Of a stretch of DNA of 64,000 nucleotides, positions 51,598 through 59,874 are shown piece after piece. The translations under genes were made by a program, and so were the position numbers. Below the pieces are notes generated by a model. The model was given only the letters and a program-made list of their open reading frames with translations, had not been told where the DNA came from and made no database searches. The DNA lies in NCBI GenBank assembly GCA_963846715.1, contig CAWJXA010000004.1, positions 310,001 through 374,000 of the forward strand. Reading direction: 5' to 3'. Source of the DNA: Bog-257 sp963846715 (GTDB taxonomy: Bacteria; Acidobacteriota; Terriglobia; Terriglobales; Acidobacteriaceae). Within the stretch, counting starts at the first letter, position 1, and each line of letters starts with the position of its first letter.

Positions 51598-52503
51598 TTA
51601 GGAACCTGACGCATTATTCCTTGGCTGGGGTCTTGGTCGCGGAGGCGTGAAGACTTCTGCCTTTCGTTTTCGCCTACCCACTTCGACTACATTCTTTTCT
51701 ATCGAAATTGGTAGCACCGATTCGAGCGGACAAACTTCGCACTTGGGCTGTCGTTTCAGGCAATAGTGCTTTCCTACCTGCACCAGCAAACCGTGCATTT
51801 CGTTGTAAGTCTGAGCCCGAGGGCTGCGTTGCGCTGTGCTCATTGTCGAGGCTTCGTGAACCCGCGGGCGATCCTGGCAGCCTGGACGGTGTGACTCCAC
51901 TGAGGGTTCGCCCTGCAGGGCGCGTTCGACCAGTTCGCGAATCTCATCGTACTTCGCGGCGGCGCTCACTGCCTGATGGCGTCCCAAGATACGTCTCGCA
52001 TAGGTGTCTACCACGAATACCTCATGATGCCCTGCGTACAGTAGAATCCCGTCAGCAGTCTCCGGTCCGATTCCGTTCAGCGCAAGCAGTTCCGCACGCA
52101 GCTCTTCGGTACGAGTAGCGAACATCTTTTCCAGCGAGCCACCATAACGCTCATCGAGGAACGCCACGAAGTTCTTCAGCCGCTGTGATTTCTGACGGAA
52201 GTAGCCCGAAGAGCGGATCAATTCTTGCAGCTTCGTCATCGGTAGACTGCGAATTCCTTCGACGGTAAGAACTCCAACCGCGCGGAGGTTTGCCACGGCG
52301 CGCTCGACATTGCTCCACGAAGTATTCTGGGTCAGAATCGCGCCAACGATCACTTCGAACGGAGTCTCTGCGGGCCACCAATGTTGCCGTCCCCAGGCGC
52401 GCGAAAGCTTGCGATAGATCGCCCGAATCGTGGCTTCCGGCTTTCTGGCTGGATCGGGTTTCACTCCGCGGACTGCTTGCCCTGTTTCAGTTGTTGCTTC
52501 CAT
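51598..52503 (-). CDS. endonuclease III-family DNA glycosylase with altered active site
   Basis: 301-residue HhH-GPD base-excision repair protein. The core (about 45-195) has the helix-hairpin-helix LNGIGPETADGILLYA and the catalytic aspartate D166 (VVDTY). The lysine of true endonuclease III (GxGRKTA) is replaced by E148, suggesting a monofunctional glycosylase nearer to MagIII-type 3-methyladenine glycosylases. The Fe-S motif has C248-x6-C255-x2-C258, but the fourth cysteine is L264. A ~25-residue Arg/Ser-rich insertion (about 203-228) precedes it. The 5' end overlaps the TPR gene by 43 bp. Confidence 0.82.
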   Translation of the reverse strand: MEATTETGQAVRGVKPDPARKPEATIRAIYRKLSRAWGRQHWWPAETPFEVIVGAILTQNTSWSNVERAVANLRAVGVLTVEGIRSLPMTKLQELIRSSGYFRQKSQRLKNFVAFLDERYGGSLEKMFATRTEELRAELLALNGIGPETADGILLYAGHHEVFVVDTYARRILGRHQAVSAAAKYDEIRELVERALQGEPSVESHRPGCQDRPRVHEASTMSTAQRSPRAQTYNEMHGLLVQVGKHYCLKRQPKCEVCPLESVLPISIEKNVVEVGRRKRKAEVFTPPRPRPQPRNNASGS

Positions 52504-52826
52504 CCCAGCACGCGCGCCTTGTTGGCTTCGGCTTCGGCTTCGGGCACCATGCCTTTCCGCTGATACAAAATCGAAAGGCTGGTGTGCGCGAACACATCGT
52601 CAGGATCGAGTTCGGCGATGCGATTGGCGACGGCGATGGCTTTGTCGAACTGCTCTGTGTCCTGGTAAACGCGGGCCAGCCCGTGCATAGCATCGAGGAA
52701 GGACGGATCGTCGGCTATGGCGGCTTCATACTGGCCGATGGCTTCCTGGTGATGTCCCTCGGCATAGAGATCGAGCGCTGCGTAGTAATGTTCTTCAGCG
52801 GATTGTCGAGATTGGTGTTTGGTCAT
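52461..52826 (-). CDS. tetratricopeptide-repeat protein
   Basis: 121-residue protein with three TPR units: SAEEHYYAALDLYAEGHHQEAIGQYEAAIADDP, MHGLARVYQDTEQFDKAIAVANRIAELDPDD and HTSLSILYQRKGMVPEAEAEANKARVLG. The start at 52826 (MTKHQSRQ) follows AAGG; the frame is open further upstream but without plausible sequence. It overlaps the start of the glycosylase gene and is likely co-transcribed with it. It is a protein-protein interaction module of unknown partner. Confidence 0.78.
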   Translation of the reverse strand: MTKHQSRQSAEEHYYAALDLYAEGHHQEAIGQYEAAIADDPSFLDAMHGLARVYQDTEQFDKAIAVANRIAELDPDDVFAHTSLSILYQRKGMVPEAEAEANKARVLGWKQQLKQGKQSAE

Positions 52827-52949
52827 GCGGCCTTGTGCGGCTCCGAGCCTGAGTTTAGCAGGTGTCGTAACCTTGACGAAGCCGAGATAAGGGCGAATAA
52901 CTTTGACGCCGAAAGCAGATGCTGCGTCGCCGATATACTGGTTACAGCT

Positions 52950-53182
52950 ATGCGTTACATCCTGCGTTTCTTGTGGAATGCGACCCGCGGCCACCGTCTG
53001 GCCCCTGGCGCAGCCCCTATTTGCGCTGGAGAATCGAAACATATACCGGCATCAAGATGCAGAGCATCGGCTTCCTGGAGTTTTTTGGTTTTAGCTGGCG
53101 CGAGCGCGCGGAACTTTTTCGTTTCCTAAAGTGGACGGGCGAAATGGAACGATATGCGCGCGTCAAGCCGAAGAATCCATAG
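52950..53182 (+). pseudogene. small conserved protein broken by a one-base deletion
   Basis: Reading ATG 52950 gives MRYILRFLWNATRGHRLAP and then loses sense at the CCCC run 53002-53005; moving one frame there gives WRSPYLRWRIETYTG, FLEFFGFSWRERAELFRFLKW and MERYARVKPKNP with a stop at 53182. The joined product is a ~78-residue protein that I recognise as a conserved acidobacterial small protein of unknown function. One C missing from a run of five explains the break, so an assembly error is quite possible. Confidence 0.65.
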
Positions 53183-53989
53183 TCAGATCTGTAACACCAC
53201 TCCCACCGGTGTTCCTACTCCCGATGCAAGCTTCTCGGCTGCTGAGGCTTGCCTGGCTGCGATCTCCAGATACCCCGAGCTTCCGACAATTGCGAAAAAC
53301 TCGTCGTCCCCCCCTTCCGCGTAGGAACGGCAGACGCGTGTGATGGTTTGGCCCGCAACCAGGATGTTCACCGGCGGAGGCGCTGCCGTGAACAACGCGG
53401 GCGCCTGTTGCTGGCTGATGTTGGTGATCAGGTTGCCAAACTTGTCTACCTTGAGCACCACGCCCCGCACGGCGTTCTCGCCGACGCGCTCTACAGCGGG
53501 GAGGGCAATGCGCACATAATCGGAGATCTCCGGGCCGAACTCTGCCGGCGCGACGCCCTTGCTCAACCATCCAGCAACCGGCGAAAAGACGTCGCGGCCA
53601 TGAAAGGTCTGGCTTACCGGCTGGAGGAAGTAGCGTTCGGCAGTGACATGACGGACAGTGAATTTAGGCTCGCGCATCTCGACCAGCGAGAGCACTCCGT
53701 TGTCGGGAGCGACGAAAACATAGTCGTCGGTTTCGACAACGATGGGGCGGCGCGTACCTCCGACGCCTGGGTCGACGACAATCACATGCACGGTACGGGG
53801 AGGGAAGAATCGGTAAGCCTGCGCGATTGTCCATGCTCCGTCGAACACGTCGTAGGAAGCAACCGCGTGACAGATGTCAGCGATGGAGGCCTCGGGATGA
53901 ACGTTGAGCACCACGCCATGCATGATGCCCACGAAAGGATCGTTGAGGCCGAAGTCGGTGGTGAAGGTTACGATGCGCGTGTCAGACAT
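53183..53989 (-). CDS. SAM hydroxide adenosyltransferase (DUF62 family)
   Basis: 268-residue enzyme that hydrolyses S-adenosylmethionine to adenosine and methionine, related to fluorinases and chlorinases. Motifs: TFTTDFGLNDPFVGIMHGVV at the N-terminus (catalytic Asp region), DPGVGGTRRPI, APDNGVLS and TFHGRDVFSPVAGWL with the conserved His. The C-terminal barrel has KVDKFGNLITNI. It lacks the halogenase-specific loop as far as can be judged. The stop is next to that of the convergent small gene. Confidence 0.9.
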   Translation of the reverse strand: MSDTRIVTFTTDFGLNDPFVGIMHGVVLNVHPEASIADICHAVASYDVFDGAWTIAQAYRFFPPRTVHVIVVDPGVGGTRRPIVVETDDYVFVAPDNGVLSLVEMREPKFTVRHVTAERYFLQPVSQTFHGRDVFSPVAGWLSKGVAPAEFGPEISDYVRIALPAVERVGENAVRGVVLKVDKFGNLITNISQQQAPALFTAAPPPVNILVAGQTITRVCRSYAEGGDDEFFAIVGSSGYLEIAARQASAAEKLASGVGTPVGVVLQI

Positions 53990-54046
53990 GCACTCGCAAA
54001 GTATTCGTAGCTGAGGCCGGAGTCAAGCGTGCGACGTTGAGATGCG

Positions 54047-55630
54047 CTACCAGGTTCCCATGCGCAAGACCAACCCAGTGGAAAACTGCAGCCCATTCTG
54101 ATAATTGACGCCATTCAGGTCTTGCGTCCAGGAATGCGAATATTCCAGGCTGGCGACACGGAAGGCCAGCGCGTTGTTGATTCGATAATCCACGCCGGTT
54201 CCCGCGGCAATCGCAAAGCCGTTGGCATCCCAATTCTTGGTGTACAGGTGGTGAAGAGGATATCCCTGGTCGGCCTTTGGGGTGGCCGCGATAATCTCCT
54301 CTTTTAGTTCGGGGTACAGCAACTCCTGAGTCAGCTTAGTGCCGCCCACCAGAATCTGGGCATGCGGATTCCAGCGGCCCGAAGTCGACGGCGTCCAGCG
54401 AGGTCCGACCATGTAGCTGAACGAGTCACCGCTGAGATTAGTTGGAAGATCGAGCATTTTGCAGCCGTTCAGGTCCACCACGATCTGCCATGCCGCGGCA
54501 ATGCGGATTGCTCCTGTTCCCCCGCCCCCTATGCAAGAGCCCTTGGCGTCGGTGCCTACGTAGGCCCGGTAGTTGGGAGTGATCGTGAACTCGAAAGGAG
54601 CAACCCCTTCCGGAGGATGCGCAGGCTTGCTTTCAGTCGCCTGTTCCATGAAGCTTTTCACTGCAGCCGCCTCGGGATAAGGCTTGAAGACGCCCGGGCG
54701 ATCGTCCCGATGCCACGGAAGCTCACCTGTTAAGACATTGGCAAAGGAGCGCGAAGGGTTCAGTCCCCCGCGGGCCAGCAAACGAAGGTACGGACTTCTG
54801 GTGTGAGCTTCGATTGCCCGAATCACGTAACGGTCGATGGAGTCCTCGGCGAGGGTCCATGCCAAGCCGACCGAAGGGGTAATGACCTGGTCCACAAATC
54901 CGGTCTGCGGGAAGAAAGCCTGAATATGTCCCAGCGAGGCCTCACTCAAGGGGCCAATCTCGAACTGCAGGCTATAGAAGTAGGCGAACGCTGCTCCCCT
55001 GAGCTTTCCCTTCCAGTAGCGGCTGTTCTTGCCGAATTCCACCGTCCGAAAGGCGCGGTCGTTGTGTTGCCAGATAAATCCGGCCACAGCGCCCTGCATG
55101 GGATGTCCTACGTAGTTGACTAAAAATGGGTCGCCATCAGCCCAGCCGTGCAGGTTCTCCACCGAATCGAAGTAGCCGGGCCAAAACGGGGTGTGGAAGG
55201 CGTCGCGGGTTCCGTACTCAGTGGCGTAGCGAAAGGTATGCTCGACGGCAAGGAACGCAAGTGAACTCTTAAATACGCCCGCCCAGGAAATTCCGTGCTC
55301 CTGTTGGGAGGCAGGAGATACTGCGATAATGCCGCTTCCGGACGCAGCTGCCGTCTCCCCGGAATCAAGCGGCGCATCCAGGGAACTGGATGACCGTGCA
55401 ACTGGTGTGGAGACTTCAGAAGGTTCGCGAAGGACACCAGTGCGGGACGCATAAGCCGCAGTAGATTCATCATCTGGCAAGTTCAGAGAACTGGACGCCA
55501 ACTCGGCGTCGGGCGCCGATGTGTCGGTGCTGTCGGCCGGGGCTTGGGCGCGAACATATACCGCACTGTTGAAGTACAGCAGGGCCACGCAAACGGCGGC
55601 AATAACACGCCCTCTGGTCAATATCGTCAT
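54047..55630 (-). CDS. predicted outer-membrane protein of unknown function
   Basis: 527-residue exported protein. The signal peptide covers about 1-29. A Ser/Thr/Asp-rich low-complexity region follows (30-110), then a conserved part with aromatic-rich amphipathic strands (FRYATEYGTRDAFHTPFWPGYFDSVENLHGW and others). The C-terminus ends in alternating strand sequence QNGLQFSTGLVLRMGTW, as in outer-membrane beta-barrels with a terminal aromatic residue. No family could be named. Confidence 0.65.
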   Translation of the reverse strand: MTILTRGRVIAAVCVALLYFNSAVYVRAQAPADSTDTSAPDAELASSSLNLPDDESTAAYASRTGVLREPSEVSTPVARSSSSLDAPLDSGETAAASGSGIIAVSPASQQEHGISWAGVFKSSLAFLAVEHTFRYATEYGTRDAFHTPFWPGYFDSVENLHGWADGDPFLVNYVGHPMQGAVAGFIWQHNDRAFRTVEFGKNSRYWKGKLRGAAFAYFYSLQFEIGPLSEASLGHIQAFFPQTGFVDQVITPSVGLAWTLAEDSIDRYVIRAIEAHTRSPYLRLLARGGLNPSRSFANVLTGELPWHRDDRPGVFKPYPEAAAVKSFMEQATESKPAHPPEGVAPFEFTITPNYRAYVGTDAKGSCIGGGGTGAIRIAAAWQIVVDLNGCKMLDLPTNLSGDSFSYMVGPRWTPSTSGRWNPHAQILVGGTKLTQELLYPELKEEIIAATPKADQGYPLHHLYTKNWDANGFAIAAGTGVDYRINNALAFRVASLEYSHSWTQDLNGVNYQNGLQFSTGLVLRMGTW

Positions 55631-55759
55631 ATCAGCCTACAACCAGATCTCTGGGGATTATGGTGAGCCTTTAGAATGCCTGATTTCTTCGCGTTTGGGA
55701 ACTAGCAAAAGTTACAGATTGTCAGACGTTTACCTTAATTTCGCCACGAGTTTTGAAGC

Positions 55760-55787
55760 AAAAAGAGAGCCACCCCGAAAGGTGGCT
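55760..55787 (-). terminator. Rho-independent terminator of the DUF4097 gene
   Basis: Stem AGCCACC (55768-55774) with GGTGGCT (55781-55787), loop CCGAAA, followed on the minus strand by CTCTTTTT. Confidence 0.75.
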
Positions 55788-55808
55788 GTAGCAGTCAATG
55801 CTTTGGTC

Positions 55809-56714
55809 TTAGCGGATGTCTATATCGCCGGAGCCGCTGGAAACTTCCACCTCGGGACCACCGCCGCGAACCGCCCCTTTCAGCTCATGCCGGCCGAGTG
55901 AACCTTGGACGGTGATTGGGAGATCGGAGTGAATGGAACCAGAGCTGGTGTGCACATTCAGATTGAAGCCACCGGCGCCGACCGCCAGCCGAACCGATCC
56001 TGAGCCGGTATGCAAGCTCCAGGGGCCACCAACGCTGCCGTCCGCGCTGAGATCGCCGCTGCCGCTACGTGCATGCAGTCCACCCTTGACGCCTCGAACG
56101 TGGACGCCACCGGAACCGGTCTGCACGTCCACATCGCCCGAGCCAGTGAGGTCGGCTTCAATGTCACCGCTGCCAGTCTGGGCATTAAATGGGGCCGCCA
56201 CGTTCTCTGCCCGGATGCTGCCACTTCCCGTCTGCACCCGCGAGCGTCCCCCCAGCTCCCGGACCCGGATGTCGCCCGATCCCGTCTGGGCCTGCACCTC
56301 GGCGCGTACTCCCTCAATTCCGAGGGCACCGGAGCCGCTATGCGCTTGCACGCTAGTATCGGCGGGAACGGTGATCTCGTAGCTGATGGAGACGTGACGG
56401 CGCGCATCCTCAGGCAGGTTGTAGCCGATACGGATGCTGTTTGCGTTCTGCTGAATCGGGGGATTGGATTCGACGGAGCGCACGACACTTTCGGCGCTGG
56501 AGAACCAGTCATTGCTGGAGTGGACGGTTCCATGGATCACCACCTGATTAGCCCCACCAGCCTTGACCGTGATATCGCCCGAGCCCGTGGTGATATCTAG
56601 GCTGGCGGTCCCGGAGACTTGCAGCGTGCGATCAAAATGGCCTTCGACGCGGGCATGCAGCAGCGCCGGAGCCAGCAGGAGAGCAAGGAAAATGGCAGTG
56701 CAGTGTTTTTTCAT
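55809..56714 (-). CDS. DUF4097-family beta-helix protein
   Basis: 301-residue exported protein (signal peptide about 1-21). The sequence consists of repeated short strands with GSGDI/GSGSI motifs (TTGSGDITV, QTGSGDIRV, QTGSGSIRA, HTGSGSVRL, SSGSGDIDI), the mark of DUF4097, which is predicted to form a right-handed beta-helix. It is downstream of the HlyD-type gene on the same strand (80 bp gap), so both may share an mRNA. The function of the family is unproven. Confidence 0.85.
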   Translation of the reverse strand: MKKHCTAIFLALLLAPALLHARVEGHFDRTLQVSGTASLDITTGSGDITVKAGGANQVVIHGTVHSSNDWFSSAESVVRSVESNPPIQQNANSIRIGYNLPEDARRHVSISYEITVPADTSVQAHSGSGALGIEGVRAEVQAQTGSGDIRVRELGGRSRVQTGSGSIRAENVAAPFNAQTGSGDIEADLTGSGDVDVQTGSGGVHVRGVKGGLHARSGSGDLSADGSVGGPWSLHTGSGSVRLAVGAGGFNLNVHTSSGSIHSDLPITVQGSLGRHELKGAVRGGGPEVEVSSGSGDIDIR

Positions 56715-56793
56715 GTTGCCTCGCAGGAACGCGGTGGCTGCGTTACAAGAACTTGGGCTGCCGTTGGCGGCAGCCCAGGGAAGATTGCTTCAA

Positions 56794-58005
56794 TTACTGC
56801 TGCAGAACTACCTGTTCGCCTTCTTTGAGGCCCGAGAGTACCTCAGTCTTTGCGCCGTTTGAGATTCCGATGTTGATTGCCATCTTGCGCATTCCGTCCT
56901 TGCCCTTCGGGTCAGGCACGTCCACGGATGCCTTCTTGTCTTTGTCGTAGAGGATTGCGCCTTCCGGAATCATCAGCACGTTCTTGTGCTCATCAAGGAT
57001 GATCTCGGCATTAGCGGTCATTTCGGCTTTCAGTTCGCCCCCGGGATTGTTGATGGATACCCGCACCTCGAACGTGGTCACGTTGTCCTTCTCCACGCCC
57101 ATCGGCGAAATCTTAGTTACGTGCCCGGTGAACGTTTTGTCCTTGAACGTTTCCACTCGGATACGCGCAGGCTGTCCCAGATAGACCTTTCCAATGTCGC
57201 TCTCGTCCACCTTGCCCTTTACGTATACTTCGCTCGTGTCGCCCAGGGTCATGACCAACGTGGCGCCCGAGCCCAAAACCAGAATCGAGCTGACCGCATC
57301 GCCGACTTCCACGTCACGCGAAAGCACAACCCCATCAATGGGGGCGACGATCGTGGTATAGCTGAGTTGTTCCTCGAGCTGATTCAGGCTGGCCTGATCT
57401 TTTTTCACTTGCGCCTGGGCCTGCGCAACCTTAGCTTTGTTTACCGTGTATTGTGCTCGCGCCAGGTCACGCTTGTTGACCGCCATAATATAGCCTCGCT
57501 GCGCATCGTCGAGGGTGGACTGCGATACGACGCCGTCCTTCGACATTTCCTGAGCGCGTTCATAGGCCCGCTGCAAAGTGGGAATGTCGACGCCTTCGGC
57601 ATCCACCTCAGCGCGCTTCAGATCGGCTTCGGCGCCCTTGAGGTTGGCATCCGACGAGAGCAATTGGGCGCGACCGGAATTAACCTGCGCCTCGATTTCA
57701 ATCTTGTCGAGTTCTGCGAGCACCTGGCCTGCCTTTACTTTGTCGCCAGTGTCCACGTACAGCTTTTTGACGATGCCGCTGGCCTTCGACTTGATCTCGA
57801 CCTTCGTGATGGGAGTGACTTTGCCCGTCGCGACCACACTCTTGGCAAGGTCACCCTTTTCCACCTTTGCCAGCTTGGTGGGATCGATCTTGGTGCCGCC
57901 CCGGGTCGCTGCCACCGCAACGATCACTAACGCCAGGACCGCAACCGTCACGATCGAAATGATGATCCAGCGCTTCTTCTTTTTCTTACCGTTGCCGTTA
58001 GCCAC
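56794..58005 (-). CDS. HlyD/RND-type periplasmic adaptor protein
   Basis: 403-residue membrane-fusion subunit of a tripartite exporter. Short basic N-terminus, one transmembrane helix (about 13-33), lipoyl-like half (KSKASGIVKKLYVDTGDKVKAGQVLAELD), long helical hairpin (about 100-215), second lipoyl half (IVAPIDGVVLSRDVEVGDAV) and beta-barrel/MP domains (GKVDESDIGKVYLGQPARIRVETF). The ABC or RND partner is not next to it; in such loci a MacB-type ABC transporter usually follows, but here the DUF4097 gene does. Confidence 0.9.
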   Translation of the reverse strand: MANGNGKKKKKRWIIISIVTVAVLALVIVAVAATRGGTKIDPTKLAKVEKGDLAKSVVATGKVTPITKVEIKSKASGIVKKLYVDTGDKVKAGQVLAELDKIEIEAQVNSGRAQLLSSDANLKGAEADLKRAEVDAEGVDIPTLQRAYERAQEMSKDGVVSQSTLDDAQRGYIMAVNKRDLARAQYTVNKAKVAQAQAQVKKDQASLNQLEEQLSYTTIVAPIDGVVLSRDVEVGDAVSSILVLGSGATLVMTLGDTSEVYVKGKVDESDIGKVYLGQPARIRVETFKDKTFTGHVTKISPMGVEKDNVTTFEVRVSINNPGGELKAEMTANAEIILDEHKNVLMIPEGAILYDKDKKASVDVPDPKGKDGMRKMAINIGISNGAKTEVLSGLKEGEQVVLQQ

Positions 58006-58355
58006 TGTCGCCTCCCTGAGCGGGCAGGATTACGTTCTGATGATTGGTACGAGCGGGGCTCAGGATTAAGTTCCGTGGACGACAGGAAACCGGACGAGGC
58101 TCGCCCCTGCCAAGGTTTTAGACAGTTAGGGTAGGGAGTTCGGTAGCAGGAATCCGCAAATTCAGTGGTAGAGCGTGGGGATCCTCAGAGGAATGCTTTC
58201 GAACACCCCCAACCCAAGCAAAAGCGGCTTGGGTGGGGTGCCCGAGGGAGCACCCGGCAAGAGCCATCGACAGTTGCGTGGAGTGGCAGTTGAGTGTATG
58301 TTGTCGGTCGGGCGGGAGTCCGTAGGCGAGGTGTGGTCAGAGAACAGGAGCGACC
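58006..58355. other. 350-bp intergenic region
   Basis: Divergent promoter region between the adaptor gene and the small secreted-protein gene. A hairpin from CACCCCCAACCCAAGC and GCTTGGGTGGGGTG (about 58205-58242) resembles dispersed palindromes and lacks a T-run. No gene was recognised. Confidence 0.4.
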
Positions 58356-58901
58356 TTGCGTGACTCGATCCTCAGAACGCTGGCTTTCTCTGTACTAGTG
58401 TTACAGCTCTTGCCGATGAGCGCTCTGTGCCAAGCGCCGGCATCGGACACGCATACTGGAGTATTGTTCCATAGAAAGCTTGCTTGGAGCGCCAGGTTCC
58501 AAGCGGAGCAGTTTGTGCAAAAGAGATTTCATCAGTGCGGCGACGACTATTTCAGAAAGGAGTATCTGGAGCTTTCCGTGGACGATCAACATACTTACGT
58601 TTACCAGTACAAGAATTTGGAATGGACGCTCGTGCCGCAGCCGGTTTCCGAGGTTGACAAGCTGAATGGGACGGATTGGCGCGCGGAAATCGTAGTTAAA
58701 GCCTCCGCCGTCAGATCTACGAGCGACTTGAACGAGTCGCATCCTGGTTGGCTTATGTGGGGTGCGGACTACAAAGTCACATTTACTCAGGAGCGCAGGG
58801 GCGAAATCTGGCACACAGATGATAATCTCAACGGCTATTTGACCGTACCGCTCAGTTGCAGCGAGATTGAGCAACTGCTCGCCACGTTAAAGACACGCTA
58901 G
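58356..58901 (+). CDS. small secreted protein of unknown function
   Basis: 181 residues with a signal peptide (about 1-25, ending ALCQA). The mature part is rich in aromatic and charged residues (FVQKRFHQCGDDYFRKEYLE, HTYVYQYKNLEW, HPGWLMWGADYKVTF). It contains two cysteines. The start is TTG with only weak upstream signals (GAGCGACC). No known domain was recognised; it could be a conserved hypothetical of Acidobacteria. Confidence 0.6.
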   Translation: MRDSILRTLAFSVLVLQLLPMSALCQAPASDTHTGVLFHRKLAWSARFQAEQFVQKRFHQCGDDYFRKEYLELSVDDQHTYVYQYKNLEWTLVPQPVSEVDKLNGTDWRAEIVVKASAVRSTSDLNESHPGWLMWGADYKVTFTQERRGEIWHTDDNLNGYLTVPLSCSEIEQLLATLKTR

Positions 58902-58924
58902 CTTTCCCGCGCCTCCGCCGTTCG

Positions 58925-59722
58925 CTACTTCTCCTCTTTAGGCATGTGCTGGAACAGCGCGAACACCGCGCCTTGCGGATCGGCGAGCACCGCGAAGCGG
59001 CCGACGTTCTCCATCGTCATGGGAGACAGGTAAAACTTCGCTCCCAAGGCTTTGGCTTTATCGGCGAAGGCGTCACAGTTGGACGCATTGAAGTACGGCA
59101 GCCAATGCGGTGGCGTGCCAGGCCGGCGATCTGACACCGGAGGTATGCCTCCGATGAAGTGCTCGCCATTCTTGATGTGAAGGTAGTTATGTTCGGGGTC
59201 TTCGTCATCGGACATAAGCTGCCAGCCGAACAGTTCGCTGTAAAACTTGCCGGCACGTTGCGGATCGGGAGTGCTGAGGTCGGCCCAGCACAGAGTGCCA
59301 TCCACGTGCGCAATCCCGATACCCTTACTTTTTTTTGCTTCCCACGCGCAAAACACCGCCCCCGTCGGATCCTGCAGCACCGCCATCCGGCCAGCATCGA
59401 AGACATCGAAGGCGCCCTTTAGAAGCGTGCCTCCAAGTTCCGCGGCCCGCTTGGCGGCATCGTCGGCGCTGGCCACCATGATGTACAGCATCCAGTGCGG
59501 AGGCACACCCTGCGAACGCTGGTCGGGCCGTAAGGTGTAGGCGGCGGCTGCGTCGCGCCCTTCCAGCCTGAAGATGGTGTAGAAGTCGTCCGGCCCCATC
59601 GGCATGTCGTTGGGAGCCCATCCAAACAGCGATTGATAAAACGATTTGGCGGCGGCCTGGTCAGTAGTGCCTAACTCGATCCAGCAGAATGAGCCCGTGG
59701 GGTGGGAATCGATATGTGACAT
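58925..59722 (-). CDS. two-domain VOC (glyoxalase/dioxygenase-fold) protein
   Basis: 265-residue protein with two vicinal-oxygen-chelate domains (about 5-125 and 137-262), each beginning with a strand such as SFCWIELGTTDQAAAKSFYQSLFGW or TLCWADLSTPDPQRAGKFYSELFGW. The metal-ligand positions are partly replaced, as in many members that bind antibiotics or act as regulators. Function is open: a lyase, dioxygenase, or binding protein. It is preceded by the terminator of the RhlE-like gene, so it has its own promoter. Confidence 0.83.
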   Translation of the reverse strand: MSHIDSHPTGSFCWIELGTTDQAAAKSFYQSLFGWAPNDMPMGPDDFYTIFRLEGRDAAAAYTLRPDQRSQGVPPHWMLYIMVASADDAAKRAAELGGTLLKGAFDVFDAGRMAVLQDPTGAVFCAWEAKKSKGIGIAHVDGTLCWADLSTPDPQRAGKFYSELFGWQLMSDDEDPEHNYLHIKNGEHFIGGIPPVSDRRPGTPPHWLPYFNASNCDAFADKAKALGAKFYLSPMTMENVGRFAVLADPQGAVFALFQHMPKEEK

Positions 59723-59824
59723 GGGCGGAGATTATACCTGGGGCAGAGCGATGGTCAACCGAAGGCGCCAAACCCGACGCCGTTCCTCTTCGAAACGGAG
59801 CAGAGTAGATTTCTCGGCAAATAT

Positions 59825-59848
59825 AAAAGGCGCACCCGAAAGTGCGCC
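59825..59848 (-). terminator. terminator of the RhlE-like helicase gene
   Basis: Stem GGCGCAC (59829-59835) with GTGCGCC (59842-59848), followed on the minus strand by TTTT. Confidence 0.7.
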
Positions 59849-59874
59849 CAGTCAAAACATCGGTTGGTGAAAGC

